Origin: an uncultured Eubacteriales bacterium
Lineage (GTDB): Bacteria; Bacillota; Clostridia; Oscillospirales; Acutalibacteraceae
DNA: 41,118 nt
Assembly: GCA_948537335.1 (NCBI GenBank)
Contig: CAOUJG010000011.1
Span: 1 to 41,118, forward strand
Direction of reading: 5' to 3'
The first letter of the stretch is position 1. Every line of letters starts with the position of its first letter. Shown here in pieces: positions 7,682 to 15,020 of the stretch. The position numbers and the translations under genes are program-made. The notes beneath the pieces are model-generated. The model was not told the origin of the DNA, ran no database searches, and worked only from the letters and a program-made list of their open reading frames with translations.

Positions 7682-9739
7682 TCATTTCCTCAAAATTTTC
7701 ATAACACTCGAAGATTCAAGGTCCACCTTGCCACTCACCTCGCACACCTCAATAAAATACACATCCGCGTTCGCGCAAACAGTTATAAGCCCGCATTCTG
7801 CCATAGCATCCAGCATAAAAAGCAGCTTGCACAAGCTGATGTTAAAATTTCTCAGTCTATAACAAAGCACCGATATATCCACATTAACCGGGCTTTTTGC
7901 CTTCAAAAATCTGTATAAAGCCGAAAAGTCATCTCGACTAGGAACATGCCGCCGCAAAACATCCGCAGCAACCGGCTCATTCCGCTTAACTGCCTCATAA
8001 ATCCGCTGCTCATCGATCAAAACTTTATTATCCACAGCCGAAAATTTGATATCCTCAATGATCAAAGTCAAGCTGTCCTGCCCTTTGTACTGCGATTTTG
8101 ACAACTTAACCGCGATATCAATTTCATCGCCCAGCTCGTAGCAGAATTCCTGCTGAGTTATAAAAAATTTAACGGCGGAGATCTGCTGATTTCCGCGATT
8201 CACCGCCAGCCGCAGATGATTTTTCTCCGCGCCTACAAACTTAATATCGCAAATTTTCATACTGTAAAGTCCAAAGGTAAACTCGGGATTATCCTTGCCA
8301 AAAGGGGCCATGGGCGCCAGCTGATCGACCAAGTCCAAGCTGATGGCTTCTGGATTCAGCTTGCAGTCTATGTTTAAATTTAAGCACGGCATCTCGCCAA
8401 AATTCTTGGCAAAACTGTTAATATCGCCCTTAAACCGCGCTAAGTCCGAAGACTTCAGCTCAAACCCTGCAGCCAGCGGATGCCCACCAAACCTAATCAA
8501 ATACTCGCTGCAACTTTTAATCGCCTCATATAAAGAGAACCCCTCCACGCTCCGGCACGAACCTCTGGCAACCTCGCCCATCAAAGAGATCACAACAGTC
8601 GGTTTGCCGTATCTTTCTAGCAACCTCGCCGCAACAATCCCAATAACACCCGGATGCCAGCCCTCTCCTTCAACAATCAGCACCCGTTGATAAACCCGCT
8701 CTGGCTCGCTTTTCAAAAGCGCCTCTGCATGCAACAGAATCTCATTTTCAATCTCTTTGCGCCTAATGTTATCGTTTTCGACCAAACCGGCGATCTCTTG
8801 AGCTTTTGCTAGGTCTTCAGTCGTCAACAGCTCCACCAACTTGCCAGCAGAGCTCAACCGCCCCGCCGCATTAATCCTTGGCACCACACTAAAAGCCACA
8901 CTCGCGGAACTGACGGGCTTATCGGCAAGCTTTGCCATGGTCAAAATCTCTTGCACGCCAAAATTATTCGTGTTTTTAATGTACCGCAGCCCTTTCTTCA
9001 CCAGCGCTCGATTCTCCCCAGTTAGCGGGACAACGTCGCCAACAGTGCCAATCAAAATCAAGTCCGAGTAATTCTCTAAAACGAATTCAACGTCCGCCGC
9101 CGGGCCCTCCAAAGCGCAAATCAGCTTAAAAACCACGCCGACCCCCGCCAAATCTTTAAACGCACTTTGGCAGTCGCTTCTGTGCGGGTCAACCACAGCA
9201 ACCGCGTCTGGCAAAACTTTTGGCGGCTGGTGGTGATCCGTGATAACCGTGTCAATCCCCAAAGACTTCGCGTGCGCAACCTCGCTAAAAGCCGAAATCC
9301 CGTTGTCAACCGTGATAATCAGCGAAACGCCCTCGTTACGGAGCTTATCAATCGCAGCGACGTTCAAGCCATAACCCTCGCCGTTTCTATCAGGAATATA
9401 ATAAATCACGTTCGCGCCGCAATTCTCCAGGTACAAATACATCAAAGCCGTCGAAGTAACGCCATCCGCGTCGTAATCCCCATAAACGCAAATTTTTTCA
9501 TAGCTATCAATCGCGGCCTTGACCCGCGCAACAGCTTTGTCCATGTCCATAAACTCAAAGGGGTCCGAAAATTTTGCCTCGTCCAAAAGCAGCTCTGCGA
9601 TGTCCCTCTGGTCCACAATGTGCCGCACATCCAGCATCATAGCTAAAAAATAAGGTATGTCATTTTCGCAGGCTATTCGCTCAGCGTTGGCTTTGTTAAG
9701 CGCCAACAGGCTCCAGTTTTTCAGTCTCAAAACGCGCAC
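7682..9739 (-). CDS. recJ: Single-stranded-DNA-specific exonuclease RecJ
   Basis: This 685-residue DHH-family nuclease digests single-stranded DNA 5'-3' in recombination and mismatch/base-excision repair. Motifs visible are GDYDADGVTSTAL (residues 87-99), ITVDNGIS, TDHHQPP (DHH at 168-170), VVDPHR, and the DHHA1 region GEGWHPGVIGIVAARL with a later SVEGFSLYEAI...RFGGHPLAAGF segment. The C-terminal extension of roughly 120 residues beyond the OB-like part fits the longer Firmicutes RecJ. The start is taken as GTG at 9739; a TTG nine bases in is possible, because the ribosome site (GTGGGTG) is poor. It is the first gene of the recJ-relA-MBL run, with its own promoter. Confidence 0.95.
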   Translation of the reverse strand: MRVLRLKNWSLLALNKANAERIACENDIPYFLAMMLDVRHIVDQRDIAELLLDEAKFSDPFEFMDMDKAVARVKAAIDSYEKICVYGDYDADGVTSTALMYLYLENCGANVIYYIPDRNGEGYGLNVAAIDKLRNEGVSLIITVDNGISAFSEVAHAKSLGIDTVITDHHQPPKVLPDAVAVVDPHRSDCQSAFKDLAGVGVVFKLICALEGPAADVEFVLENYSDLILIGTVGDVVPLTGENRALVKKGLRYIKNTNNFGVQEILTMAKLADKPVSSASVAFSVVPRINAAGRLSSAGKLVELLTTEDLAKAQEIAGLVENDNIRRKEIENEILLHAEALLKSEPERVYQRVLIVEGEGWHPGVIGIVAARLLERYGKPTVVISLMGEVARGSCRSVEGFSLYEAIKSCSEYLIRFGGHPLAAGFELKSSDLARFKGDINSFAKNFGEMPCLNLNIDCKLNPEAISLDLVDQLAPMAPFGKDNPEFTFGLYSMKICDIKFVGAEKNHLRLAVNRGNQQISAVKFFITQQEFCYELGDEIDIAVKLSKSQYKGQDSLTLIIEDIKFSAVDNKVLIDEQRIYEAVKRNEPVAADVLRRHVPSRDDFSALYRFLKAKSPVNVDISVLCYRLRNFNISLCKLLFMLDAMAECGLITVCANADVYFIEVCEVSGKVDLESSSVMKILRK

Positions 9740-9765
9740 CCACTTTGTTGTTTAAAATCCAGTTA

Positions 9766-9794
9766 ATTTTATCATTTTGAGCAAACTTTTTCAA
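9766..9794 (-). promoter_or_regulatory. SigA-type promoter for recJ-relA
   Basis: Minus-strand TTGAAA (9789-9794), 17 bases, then TAAAAT (9766-9771). It lies immediately upstream of recJ. Confidence 0.65.
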
Positions 9795-9827
9795 GCGCTC
9801 GCAAACATTAACCAGCATTAAAACAAT

Positions 9828-9860
9828 AAAAACCGGCAGCCTAAAAAGCCTGCCGGTTTT
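9828..9860 (-). terminator. Rho-independent terminator of the HPD-motif operon
   Basis: A perfect 11-bp stem, AAAACCGGCAG / CTGCCGGTTTT (9829-9839 and 9850-9860), with a 10-base loop. On the minus strand it runs into a T-rich tract, just after the stop at 9875. Confidence 0.9.
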
Positions 9861-9874
9861 GTCTCTCTATTAAA

Positions 9875-10246
9875 TTATTTTCCGAGCATATCAAGCACGC
9901 TATTTGTTTTTTTAGTTATTGTCTCTAAATCTTCTTTTGTTAAATTCTTTAAACGACTTATGTTATCGGGGTGAAATCTTTTATAAATTTCTTTTGCAAA
10001 ATCTTTAATCCTTTTTTTCTCTTCCGAAGTAAGCTCATGGTCGCCATAATTACCCGATATATTTTCAAACAGCTTATTTAAAATTCCATTGGCTAATTCT
10101 TTGTTCTGGTATAAGAACATAAAAAGCTCCCTAGCCGAGTCAAAGCTCTTTTTAATTTCTTCAATATAAGATTTGTCTATGACCTTTTCTATGCGCTTTA
10201 TTAAAAATAAATAAGAAAAAGCAGTATATGTGCCTAAAACAGCCAA
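9875..10246 (-). CDS. Membrane-anchored protein with C-terminal HPD (J-domain-like) motif, probably frameshifted
   Basis: A 123-residue ORF with a hydrophobic N-terminus (VLGTYTAFSYLFLI), a long helical region and the segment KEIYKRFHPDN (HPD at residues 92-94), followed by a helix ending NSVLDMLGK. A basic helix, HPD, then a second amphipathic helix resembles helices II and III of DnaJ J-domains. A classical helix I is not evident, so this is a J-like guess. The only start is a TTG at 10246 without a ribosome site. The frame stays open upstream to about 10290 and would complete the membrane segment (GVFFVIKKFFWLLAV). The true N-terminus is therefore probably the preceding small ORF (10263-10433), joined by a frameshift at a run of eight A. 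A J-like domain would recruit Hsp70/DnaK at the membrane; this is inference. Confidence 0.6.
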   Translation of the reverse strand: MAVLGTYTAFSYLFLIKRIEKVIDKSYIEEIKKSFDSARELFMFLYQNKELANGILNKLFENISGNYGDHELTSEEKKRIKDFAKEIYKRFHPDNISRLKNLTKEDLETITKKTNSVLDMLGK

Positions 10247-10262
10247 TAGCCAAAAAAACTTT

Positions 10263-10433
10263 TTAATTACAAAAAAGACACCTTTTTTTTATTCCACTAA
10301 AAACTTTAACAAAAATATTTTTTGGAGTTTCTTCTTTATCTTCTTTCTTATCAATTTTTGTTTCAAGCTCAATAAGCCTGGCTAAAACTTTTTCATTTAG
10401 TTCTTGTTGACTAGTTTTTTCTCCATGCTCCAC
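10263..10433 (-). CDS. Short coiled-coil ORF, likely N-terminal half of the HPD protein
   Basis: A 56-codon GTG-start frame encodes a charged helical segment (ELNEKVLARLIELETKIDKKEDKEE) followed by NIFVKVFSGIKK. It then hits an A8 homopolymer (ATAAAAAAAAGG on the minus strand), after which the frame quickly ends. Reading past the run in the next frame continues smoothly into the membrane segment and HPD domain of the downstream ORF. The start overlaps the 3' end of the signal-peptide ORF at 10410-10544. The fusion could come from transcriptional slippage on A8, a mutation, or a sequencing/assembly error in the homopolymer. Confidence 0.5.
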   Translation of the reverse strand: MEHGEKTSQQELNEKVLARLIELETKIDKKEDKEETPKNIFVKVFSGIKKRCLFCN

Positions 10434-10544
10434 CTTGCTCTTTTTGAATTACAGAGACCGAGTTAATATTTTCTCCTCTACAACTTTGCCCAACTTGACT
10501 AACACTTAACGTGAAAATCAGTAAAACAGCTACTGCTTTTTTCA
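10410..10544 (-). CDS. Small secreted or signal-peptide protein (44 aa), unknown
   Basis: MKKAVAVLLIFTLSVSQVGQ starts at an ATG with GAGGAGG 6-7 bases upstream and has a textbook signal-peptide pattern (KK, then a hydrophobic core). A single Cys follows, but the context VGQSC is a poor lipobox. It ends after GGAWRKN, overlapping the GTG start of the next ORF. It is the first ORF after a strong promoter, so it is likely expressed. No family is recognised. It may itself be the remnant N-terminus of a larger secreted protein. Confidence 0.55.
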
Positions 10545-10572
10545 TAAAATTCCTCCTCAAATTTATGTATTA

Positions 10573-10601
10573 AGTATACCACAAAAAAACTATTATGTCA
10601 A
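10573..10601 (-). promoter_or_regulatory. Strong SigA promoter for the HPD operon
   Basis: Minus-strand consensus TTGACA (10596-10601), a 17-base spacer ending TTTGTGG, then TATACT (10573-10578). TG-extended -10. It is divergent from the symporter promoter. Confidence 0.85.
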
Positions 10602-10636
10602 CAAACAAATTTTAAAGAAATATTACAAGCTTAAGT

Positions 10637-10665
10637 TTGACTTTTTGTGGAAAATGTGGTATATT
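10637..10665 (+). promoter_or_regulatory. SigA promoter for the symporter gene
   Basis: TTGACT (10637-10642), 17 bases ending AATGTGG, then TATATT (10660-10665), also TG-extended. It leaves a leader of about 100 bases with no recognisable riboswitch. Confidence 0.8.
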
Positions 10666-10769
10666 CCCTTCATATGTATTTAAAATGGGTTAAATGAGTT
10701 TTGGCTGTGTATTCGCATTCTTGGCTAAAATACGACTCGTAATTTTTGAAGATTGGAGGAATTATCAAA

Positions 10770-11957
10770 ATGAAATTGCTTTTAAAGAAATATAAATTGC
10801 TCATAAAAATCGTGATGGCGATCTTGCTGGGCGTCTTAATCGGAACTTTTTTGCCATACGAAATTACCGAATTTTTCATCGCGATAAATATAGTCATAAG
10901 CAAACTGCTCAACTTTTCGATTCCGCTTATAATCATCGCATTTGTCACTAAGGGGATCAGCTCTTTGGAGTCCTCTGGCAAAATGCTTGGCATCACAACT
11001 TGCATCTCATATATATTTATGGTCTGCGCGGCGTTTTTGTCCTACTTTACGGCAACTCGGTTGTTTCCCCAGTTTTTAACCGGCATCCCAAATAATATTT
11101 TTGAATCTATCTCAAACCCCACCGGATCGGTTTTTTCTCAGCTGTCACAAATCAACATCTCGCCAATTATGGACGTTGTACCGGCGCTCATCCTGGCCTT
11201 CATCCTCGGAATCGGCATCTCCTCAATAAAATCAACGTACATAAAAGGTGTGTTCGACGAATTTCACGAAATCATAAATATTATGGTGCAAAAGCTGATT
11301 GTGCCGGTGTTGCCACTGTATGCACTCGGAATTTTTGCCAAAATGACGGCCTCTGGCCAAGTTTTTAAGATTCTTTTGGTCTTCTCTAAGGTCTTCGTCG
11401 CAATAATCGTGCTGCACGCCGTCACTTTGTTTATTCAATATTTTATCGCCGGGATTATCGCTCGCAAAAACCCGGTTAAACTCCTCAAAAACATGATTCC
11501 AGCTTATTTGTCTGCCATTGCCACACAGTCTTCCGTCGCCGTCATCCCCATAACCATCGACTGTTCCAAAAAGAACGGCGTCTCTTCGAGCATTGCAGAC
11601 TTCGTGTTGCCGCTTTGCTCTACCATACATCTCTCCGGCAGCGTAATTTCCATTACAGCTTGCTCGGTTGCTGTGATGCTCGTTAGCGGCAAACCCATCG
11701 AATTTTCAGTTATGCTGCCATTTATGATGATCTTAGGCATCATGATGGTCGCAGCACCTGGGGTTCCTTGCGGAGCTATTTTAGCGGCTTCTGGCATATT
11801 GCAGTCTATTTTGGGCTTCGATGGCGCAATGCTTTCTCTAATCATCGCATTGCATGTTGCGCAAGATGGCTTTGGTACGGCCTGCAACGTTTGTGGCGAC
11901 GGTTCAATTGCCGTTATTTTGGACACATTCAACCGAAAAATTTTTAATAAAAACTAA
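10770..11957 (+). CDS. Dicarboxylate/amino acid:cation symporter (DAACS, GltP/SstT-like)
   Basis: A 395-residue membrane transporter with about eight hydrophobic helices. It shows the family hallmarks LNFSIPLIIIAFVTKGISSL near residue 50, the serine-rich hairpin AIATQSSVAVIPITIDCSKKNGV, PLCSTIHLSGS, and the substrate/Na+ site region PGVPCGAILAASGIL plus QDGFGTACNVCGDG. The family moves glutamate, aspartate, serine/threonine or dicarboxylates with Na+ or H+; the substrate cannot be chosen from sequence alone. The ATG at 10770 has GGAGGA 8 bases upstream, and a TTG at 10746 in frame precedes that site and is rejected. It stands alone between a promoter and a terminator. Confidence 0.92.
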   Translation: MKLLLKKYKLLIKIVMAILLGVLIGTFLPYEITEFFIAINIVISKLLNFSIPLIIIAFVTKGISSLESSGKMLGITTCISYIFMVCAAFLSYFTATRLFPQFLTGIPNNIFESISNPTGSVFSQLSQINISPIMDVVPALILAFILGIGISSIKSTYIKGVFDEFHEIINIMVQKLIVPVLPLYALGIFAKMTASGQVFKILLVFSKVFVAIIVLHAVTLFIQYFIAGIIARKNPVKLLKNMIPAYLSAIATQSSVAVIPITIDCSKKNGVSSSIADFVLPLCSTIHLSGSVISITACSVAVMLVSGKPIEFSVMLPFMMILGIMMVAAPGVPCGAILAASGILQSILGFDGAMLSLIIALHVAQDGFGTACNVCGDGSIAVILDTFNRKIFNKN

Positions 11958-11974
11958 ATTTCTAAAACAAAAAA

Positions 11975-12008
11975 CACACCTTTAAGCGCGCTCTAGCCTA
12001 AGGGTGTG
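11975..12008. terminator. Bidirectional terminator between symporter and DAK-like gene
   Basis: A 10-bp stem, CACACCTTTA / TAAGGGTGTG, with one G-U pair. It is flanked by a T-rich tract on the minus strand (complement of ACAAAAAA) and a weaker one on the plus strand. It sits between two convergent genes. Confidence 0.75.
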
Positions 12009-12019
12009 GCTTCTTTTGC

Positions 12020-12268
12020 TCACATTGACTGCGCTTGCTTTGCCATGTTTTCGATAACTATAGCAAAAATTTCTCCCAAAGATGCGCAATACTCCAGCAC
12101 TTGCCAAGGCTCGTTGGTGTGATAATGCACCTTTATCAAATTTTCGTCCCCCACCACCAAAAGACAGTCGCCATCAAAATTGCTCGTAAAATGCGCACGG
12201 ATGTTGCCTTCATCAAGGCCGTTGCCTTCTATCAGCAGCTGCGTGTCATATTTATAATCTAGCGCCAT
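12020..12268 (-). CDS. Small protein similar to the C-terminal module of DAK/FakA-type kinases
   Basis: An 82-residue protein that reads like one segment of the middle/C-terminal region of fatty-acid-kinase FakA (DAK phosphatase family). YDTQLLIEGNGLDEGNIRAHF, then DCLLVVGDENLIKVHYHTNEPWQVLEYCASLGEIFAIVIENMAKQ, matches the family pattern GD.L.VVGD..L.KVH.HTN.P..VLEYA...GE. Only this alpha/beta unit is present: the ATP-binding DhaL-like domain and the rest of the C-terminal domain are missing. It has its own ribosome site (AAGGAGATG), so it seems to be an intentional stand-alone gene, probably co-transcribed with the ECF S-component upstream. Its function is unknown; lipid-related binding is only a hint from homology. 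Confidence 0.75.
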   Translation of the reverse strand: MALDYKYDTQLLIEGNGLDEGNIRAHFTSNFDGDCLLVVGDENLIKVHYHTNEPWQVLEYCASLGEIFAIVIENMAKQAQSM

Positions 12269-12305
12269 TTAAGCATCTCCTTGCCTTTTGCTTAAGTAAA
12301 AATAT

Positions 12306-12857
12306 TTATTGCAAGTTTCGGCCGTTTAATTTTTCTCTCATAATCGGGAACAACACCGCCACGGCGCCCACCGTAAACGCCGTTTTTAGCAGCGAAACAA
12401 CTAAACCGCTCATCATCAGCAGTAGCGCGGTCAGGGGCTCCATATTCAAAAAATATAAATTTATCACCAGCGCCTTGATCGCTCGGAAGATCATATAAAC
12501 AAGGCTGCCGCTGATTGCGCCGACGATATTATAAACGCGGTCCTCGCCGTTTTTGTTGTTGCTGTACGCGATAGTGCCGCAGATAAACGCCATGAGGAAT
12601 TTAAACGCAAACGTGAATGGCAGCGAAGAGATGTATATTGGGTTCAAAATATCGAAAATAGCCGATCCGATCGCCGATGCAAAGCCGCCATAAATAGGGC
12701 CTAGCAAAATTCCTGCCAGCAAGCAAGTTATGTTGCCAAGGTGAAATGTCATATTCGTGCCGCCGACTGGAATGGTTACCCCCAAAAATGTTGTAAGAAG
12801 AACAAATGCGGCCATAACGCTCGCCATGACTAGATTATACGTACTCGATTTTTTCAA
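12306..12857 (-). CDS. ECF transporter S-component (substrate-binding membrane subunit)
   Basis: About 183 residues with six hydrophobic segments. It shows the PF12822-like pattern TTFLGVTIPVGGTNMTFHLGNITCLLAGILLGPIYGGFASAIGSAIFDI. These proteins bind a vitamin or precursor (pantothenate, hydroxymethylpyrimidine, folate and others) and use a shared EcfA-A'-T module not encoded here. The substrate is not predictable. The start is set at TTG 12857 because the AAGGGTGA ribosome site lies at about 12863-12870; the GTG at 12875 would be almost leaderless relative to the promoter. The DAK-like gene follows 37 bases downstream and is likely in the same transcript. Confidence 0.85.
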   Translation of the reverse strand: MKKSSTYNLVMASVMAAFVLLTTFLGVTIPVGGTNMTFHLGNITCLLAGILLGPIYGGFASAIGSAIFDILNPIYISSLPFTFAFKFLMAFICGTIAYSNNKNGEDRVYNIVGAISGSLVYMIFRAIKALVINLYFLNMEPLTALLLMMSGLVVSLLKTAFTVGAVAVLFPIMREKLNGRNLQ

Positions 12858-12888
12858 AACCTTCACCCTTTTCACATTTATTGTTGAT

Positions 12889-12899
12889 ATTATACCACA
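12889..12899 (-). promoter_or_regulatory. Extended -10 promoter for the ECF S-component gene
   Basis: The minus strand reads TGTGGTATAAT, a perfect TATAAT with a TG extension. The -35 is weak (TTTTCA-like). The start would fall only a few bases before the GTG at 12875, supporting the internal TTG start. Confidence 0.6.
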
Positions 12900-12951
12900 A
12901 AATCTCGCGTTGAAAACTACTTTTTAAGACAATTTTTTATATTTTTTTCTG

Positions 12952-12980
12952 TTGAAAAATTTTAAGCATGAGGCTATAAT
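12952..12980 (+). promoter_or_regulatory. SigA promoter for the zinc-ribbon gene
   Basis: TTGAAA (12952-12957), 17 bases, then TATAAT (12975-12980), directly upstream of the ribosome site AAAGGAGG at about 12998-13005. Confidence 0.8.
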
Positions 12981-13008
12981 TATAAAAAAGAAGGCAAAAA
13001 GGAGGAAT

Positions 13009-13434
13009 ATGAACTTGTTTTGCACAAACTGCGGGAAGGATCTGCCTCCCGAAACGAAAATATGCCCTAATTGTGGCTTTGCGCTGAGCATTCCAGAAAA
13101 AGAGAGTCCTGCAAAAGAAGCTACGCAGCCAAGTAGCAATTTTTATGATGGCGGTTGCCCCGATGCTACGGGCGAAAATAGATACAACAAGCCGCTAACT
13201 ACCGCCCAATTCTTTTTTCTTCAGCTTTTGTTTATGGTCCCCATTGTGAACTTGTTTTTCATCTTTTTTTGGTCTTTAAAAAGGCACACGAACAAAAATT
13301 TAAAGGCATACTCGCGTTCCATCTTGATTTGGCTGGCCATTGCGTCGGTGTTTTCTATTTTTGCTTTGCTCACGTTTACTTTTATGCGCACTCCGTTGCC
13401 GTTTAATGTGTTTAGCATGCGGATTAATTTTTAA
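13009..13434 (+). CDS. Zinc-ribbon membrane protein
   Basis: A 141-residue protein starting at the ATG preceded by AAAAGGAGGA. The N-terminal zinc ribbon has CTNCG (residues 4-8) and CPNCGF about 15 residues later, the CxxC pair pattern of zinc_ribbon_2 proteins. A polar linker (about 30-60) leads to two hydrophobic helices, FFFLQLLFMVPIVNLFFIFFW and ILIWLAIASVFSIFALLTFTF. Such zinc-ribbon/membrane proteins are common in Clostridia and mostly uncharacterised. No specific role can be assigned. It is monocistronic, between its own promoter and a terminator. Confidence 0.85.
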   Translation: MNLFCTNCGKDLPPETKICPNCGFALSIPEKESPAKEATQPSSNFYDGGCPDATGENRYNKPLTTAQFFFLQLLFMVPIVNLFFIFFWSLKRHTNKNLKAYSRSILIWLAIASVFSIFALLTFTFMRTPLPFNVFSMRINF

Positions 13435-13456
13435 ACTAAACTCTTAAAAATATCAA

Positions 13457-13500
13457 AAATCCTCTGTTAGGGTTTCGATTCTAACAAGGATTTCTTTTTT
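13457..13500. terminator. Bidirectional terminator
   Basis: The stem AAATCCT..GTTAG / CTAAC.AGGATTT (13457-13493) is followed on the plus strand by a T tract. It separates the convergent zinc-ribbon and polymerase genes. Confidence 0.8.
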
Positions 13501-13515
13501 TGCTCTCTTAATTGC

Positions 13516-14967
13516 TTATTCCTTTTCGTCGTTGTGCTTTACGAAGAATGCCATTGCGTAGCCCAAAACCAGCCAAAAGAAGATACTCATAAAGTTGATT
13601 TCCGACAGCAGCGCCTTTTCAAATAGCGCAAAAATCAGGTATGCCAGCAGACATATTAGCAGGTTGACAAACACTGTGTCTTTTAGCCGCGCGCATTTTC
13701 TAAAAAAGAATATAAGCAAATTAAGCATTACAATGGTCAAAAACACCGCAAACGTTATAAATCCGACTGCGCCGTTGCACACCAATATTGAAAAGTATCC
13801 ATTGTGAAAATTAGAAAACGCGATCCCCTCTTCAAAATAAACGTTACCGTATTCAACAACGTTCGTGCTGCCAATGCCAAACAGCGGGTGCCTAAAAAAA
13901 ATATAGAAACCTTGCGCCAAAAGCCGACTTCGGCCGCTACCTTCGCGCAAATCATAATTGGGTCTGCCAAAATGGACAATATCGTTGTTAATGTCGGGAT
14001 TTGAGGCGTAGTTCGTAATAATCGAGCAAACGTTGTCGATTATATCCGAGGCGCTGTTCTGAAAGCACGCTCTAAAGCCAAAAAGCCCAAAGACCAGCAC
14101 CAAACATCCCAGCAAAAAAAGCGCGCTATGCTTTGCAACCACCTTTATTGACGAGATTTTGTTCTCCAAAATCATCTTGTAGAACATCCACAACACCGCG
14201 TAAATCACCAAAAGCAAGAAGGACGCTATCGAGTCGCTCAAAATCAACGCCAAAAAGTGCGCCGAGACAATCACCGTTACCAGCAAAACTTTTGACCATT
14301 TTTTTTCTAAATTAAAAATTTGGTTTGTCCGATAAAGAATGTGGCCAAAAATTATAGAGACAGCCGAGCAAAACGCCAGTATGTTCGGGTTGATAAAAAC
14401 TCCGGTGAACCGAACAGACTCCGCACTCTTTATGATTCCCACAACGCGCACATAACGCCCATACCTTTCGATCATCGGAAACATCGGCAAGTTAAACGTG
14501 AATGAGTCTTTAAACATCAGCAACACAAAGCTCAAAAGCACCAGCGTGGTCGATATCACAACCAAAATTTTGCATACTAAAATTATTTCTTTTTTTATGG
14601 CCTCAAAATTGGCTGTGTCGCCGTGCAATCCGTAAAACAAGAAGAAGCAAACCGCCGCATGGTATATAATGACCAGCCCGGCCAAAAAGTTGATTGGGAA
14701 GCCAACGGTCACGTTTATCAACGCCGTGATTACCGAAAACAAGAGGAACAAGACGATAGTTTTTGAATATTTTACGTTCAAAGTTCCGATTTTTAGCCTA
14801 TTTACAAAAATTAAAACTGACCAAACAAACGCCGCAGCGCAGAGGGGCACCGACACGATGTCCAAAAAAACGACGCCACTAAAAAACAGGCTGACAAAAT
14901 AAGCGATTCTAAACGCGGTCTCGTTGTAAAGATTCCTTGAGCAAACTTCCATTATCGACTTGCACAA
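13516..14967 (-). CDS. O-antigen ligase/polymerase-like (Wzy_C) membrane protein
   Basis: A 483-residue polytopic membrane protein with about 11-12 hydrophobic segments. The large outside loop near the C-terminal half carries REGSGRSRLLAQGFYIFFRHPLFGIG and SNFHNGYFSILVCNGAVGFI, the pattern of the Wzy_C/WaaL O-antigen ligase superfamily (Arg in the loop, then H-N-x-Y). These enzymes polymerise or transfer lipid-linked glycans on the outer face of the membrane. The start is uncertain: TTG at 14967 has AAGGGG about 11 bases upstream, while ATG at 14952 lacks a site. It is the third gene of a locus with an aminotransferase and an initiating sugar transferase, so its substrate is probably an undecaprenyl-linked oligosaccharide containing an amino sugar. 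Confidence 0.85.
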   Translation of the reverse strand: MCKSIMEVCSRNLYNETAFRIAYFVSLFFSGVVFLDIVSVPLCAAAFVWSVLIFVNRLKIGTLNVKYSKTIVLFLLFSVITALINVTVGFPINFLAGLVIIYHAAVCFFLFYGLHGDTANFEAIKKEIILVCKILVVISTTLVLLSFVLLMFKDSFTFNLPMFPMIERYGRYVRVVGIIKSAESVRFTGVFINPNILAFCSAVSIIFGHILYRTNQIFNLEKKWSKVLLVTVIVSAHFLALILSDSIASFLLLVIYAVLWMFYKMILENKISSIKVVAKHSALFLLGCLVLVFGLFGFRACFQNSASDIIDNVCSIITNYASNPDINNDIVHFGRPNYDLREGSGRSRLLAQGFYIFFRHPLFGIGSTNVVEYGNVYFEEGIAFSNFHNGYFSILVCNGAVGFITFAVFLTIVMLNLLIFFFRKCARLKDTVFVNLLICLLAYLIFALFEKALLSEINFMSIFFWLVLGYAMAFFVKHNDEKE

Positions 14968-15020
14968 TCAACATCCAACCCCTTATACATCCAGTTTTTC
15001 GGCTCCCTCTCGGCCCTCGC

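Noticed and set aside
10694..10793. Upstream ORF (MSFGCVFAFLAK...) in the symporter leader
   Set aside because: No ribosome site, overlaps the symporter start out of frame, and has no attenuator-like hairpin.
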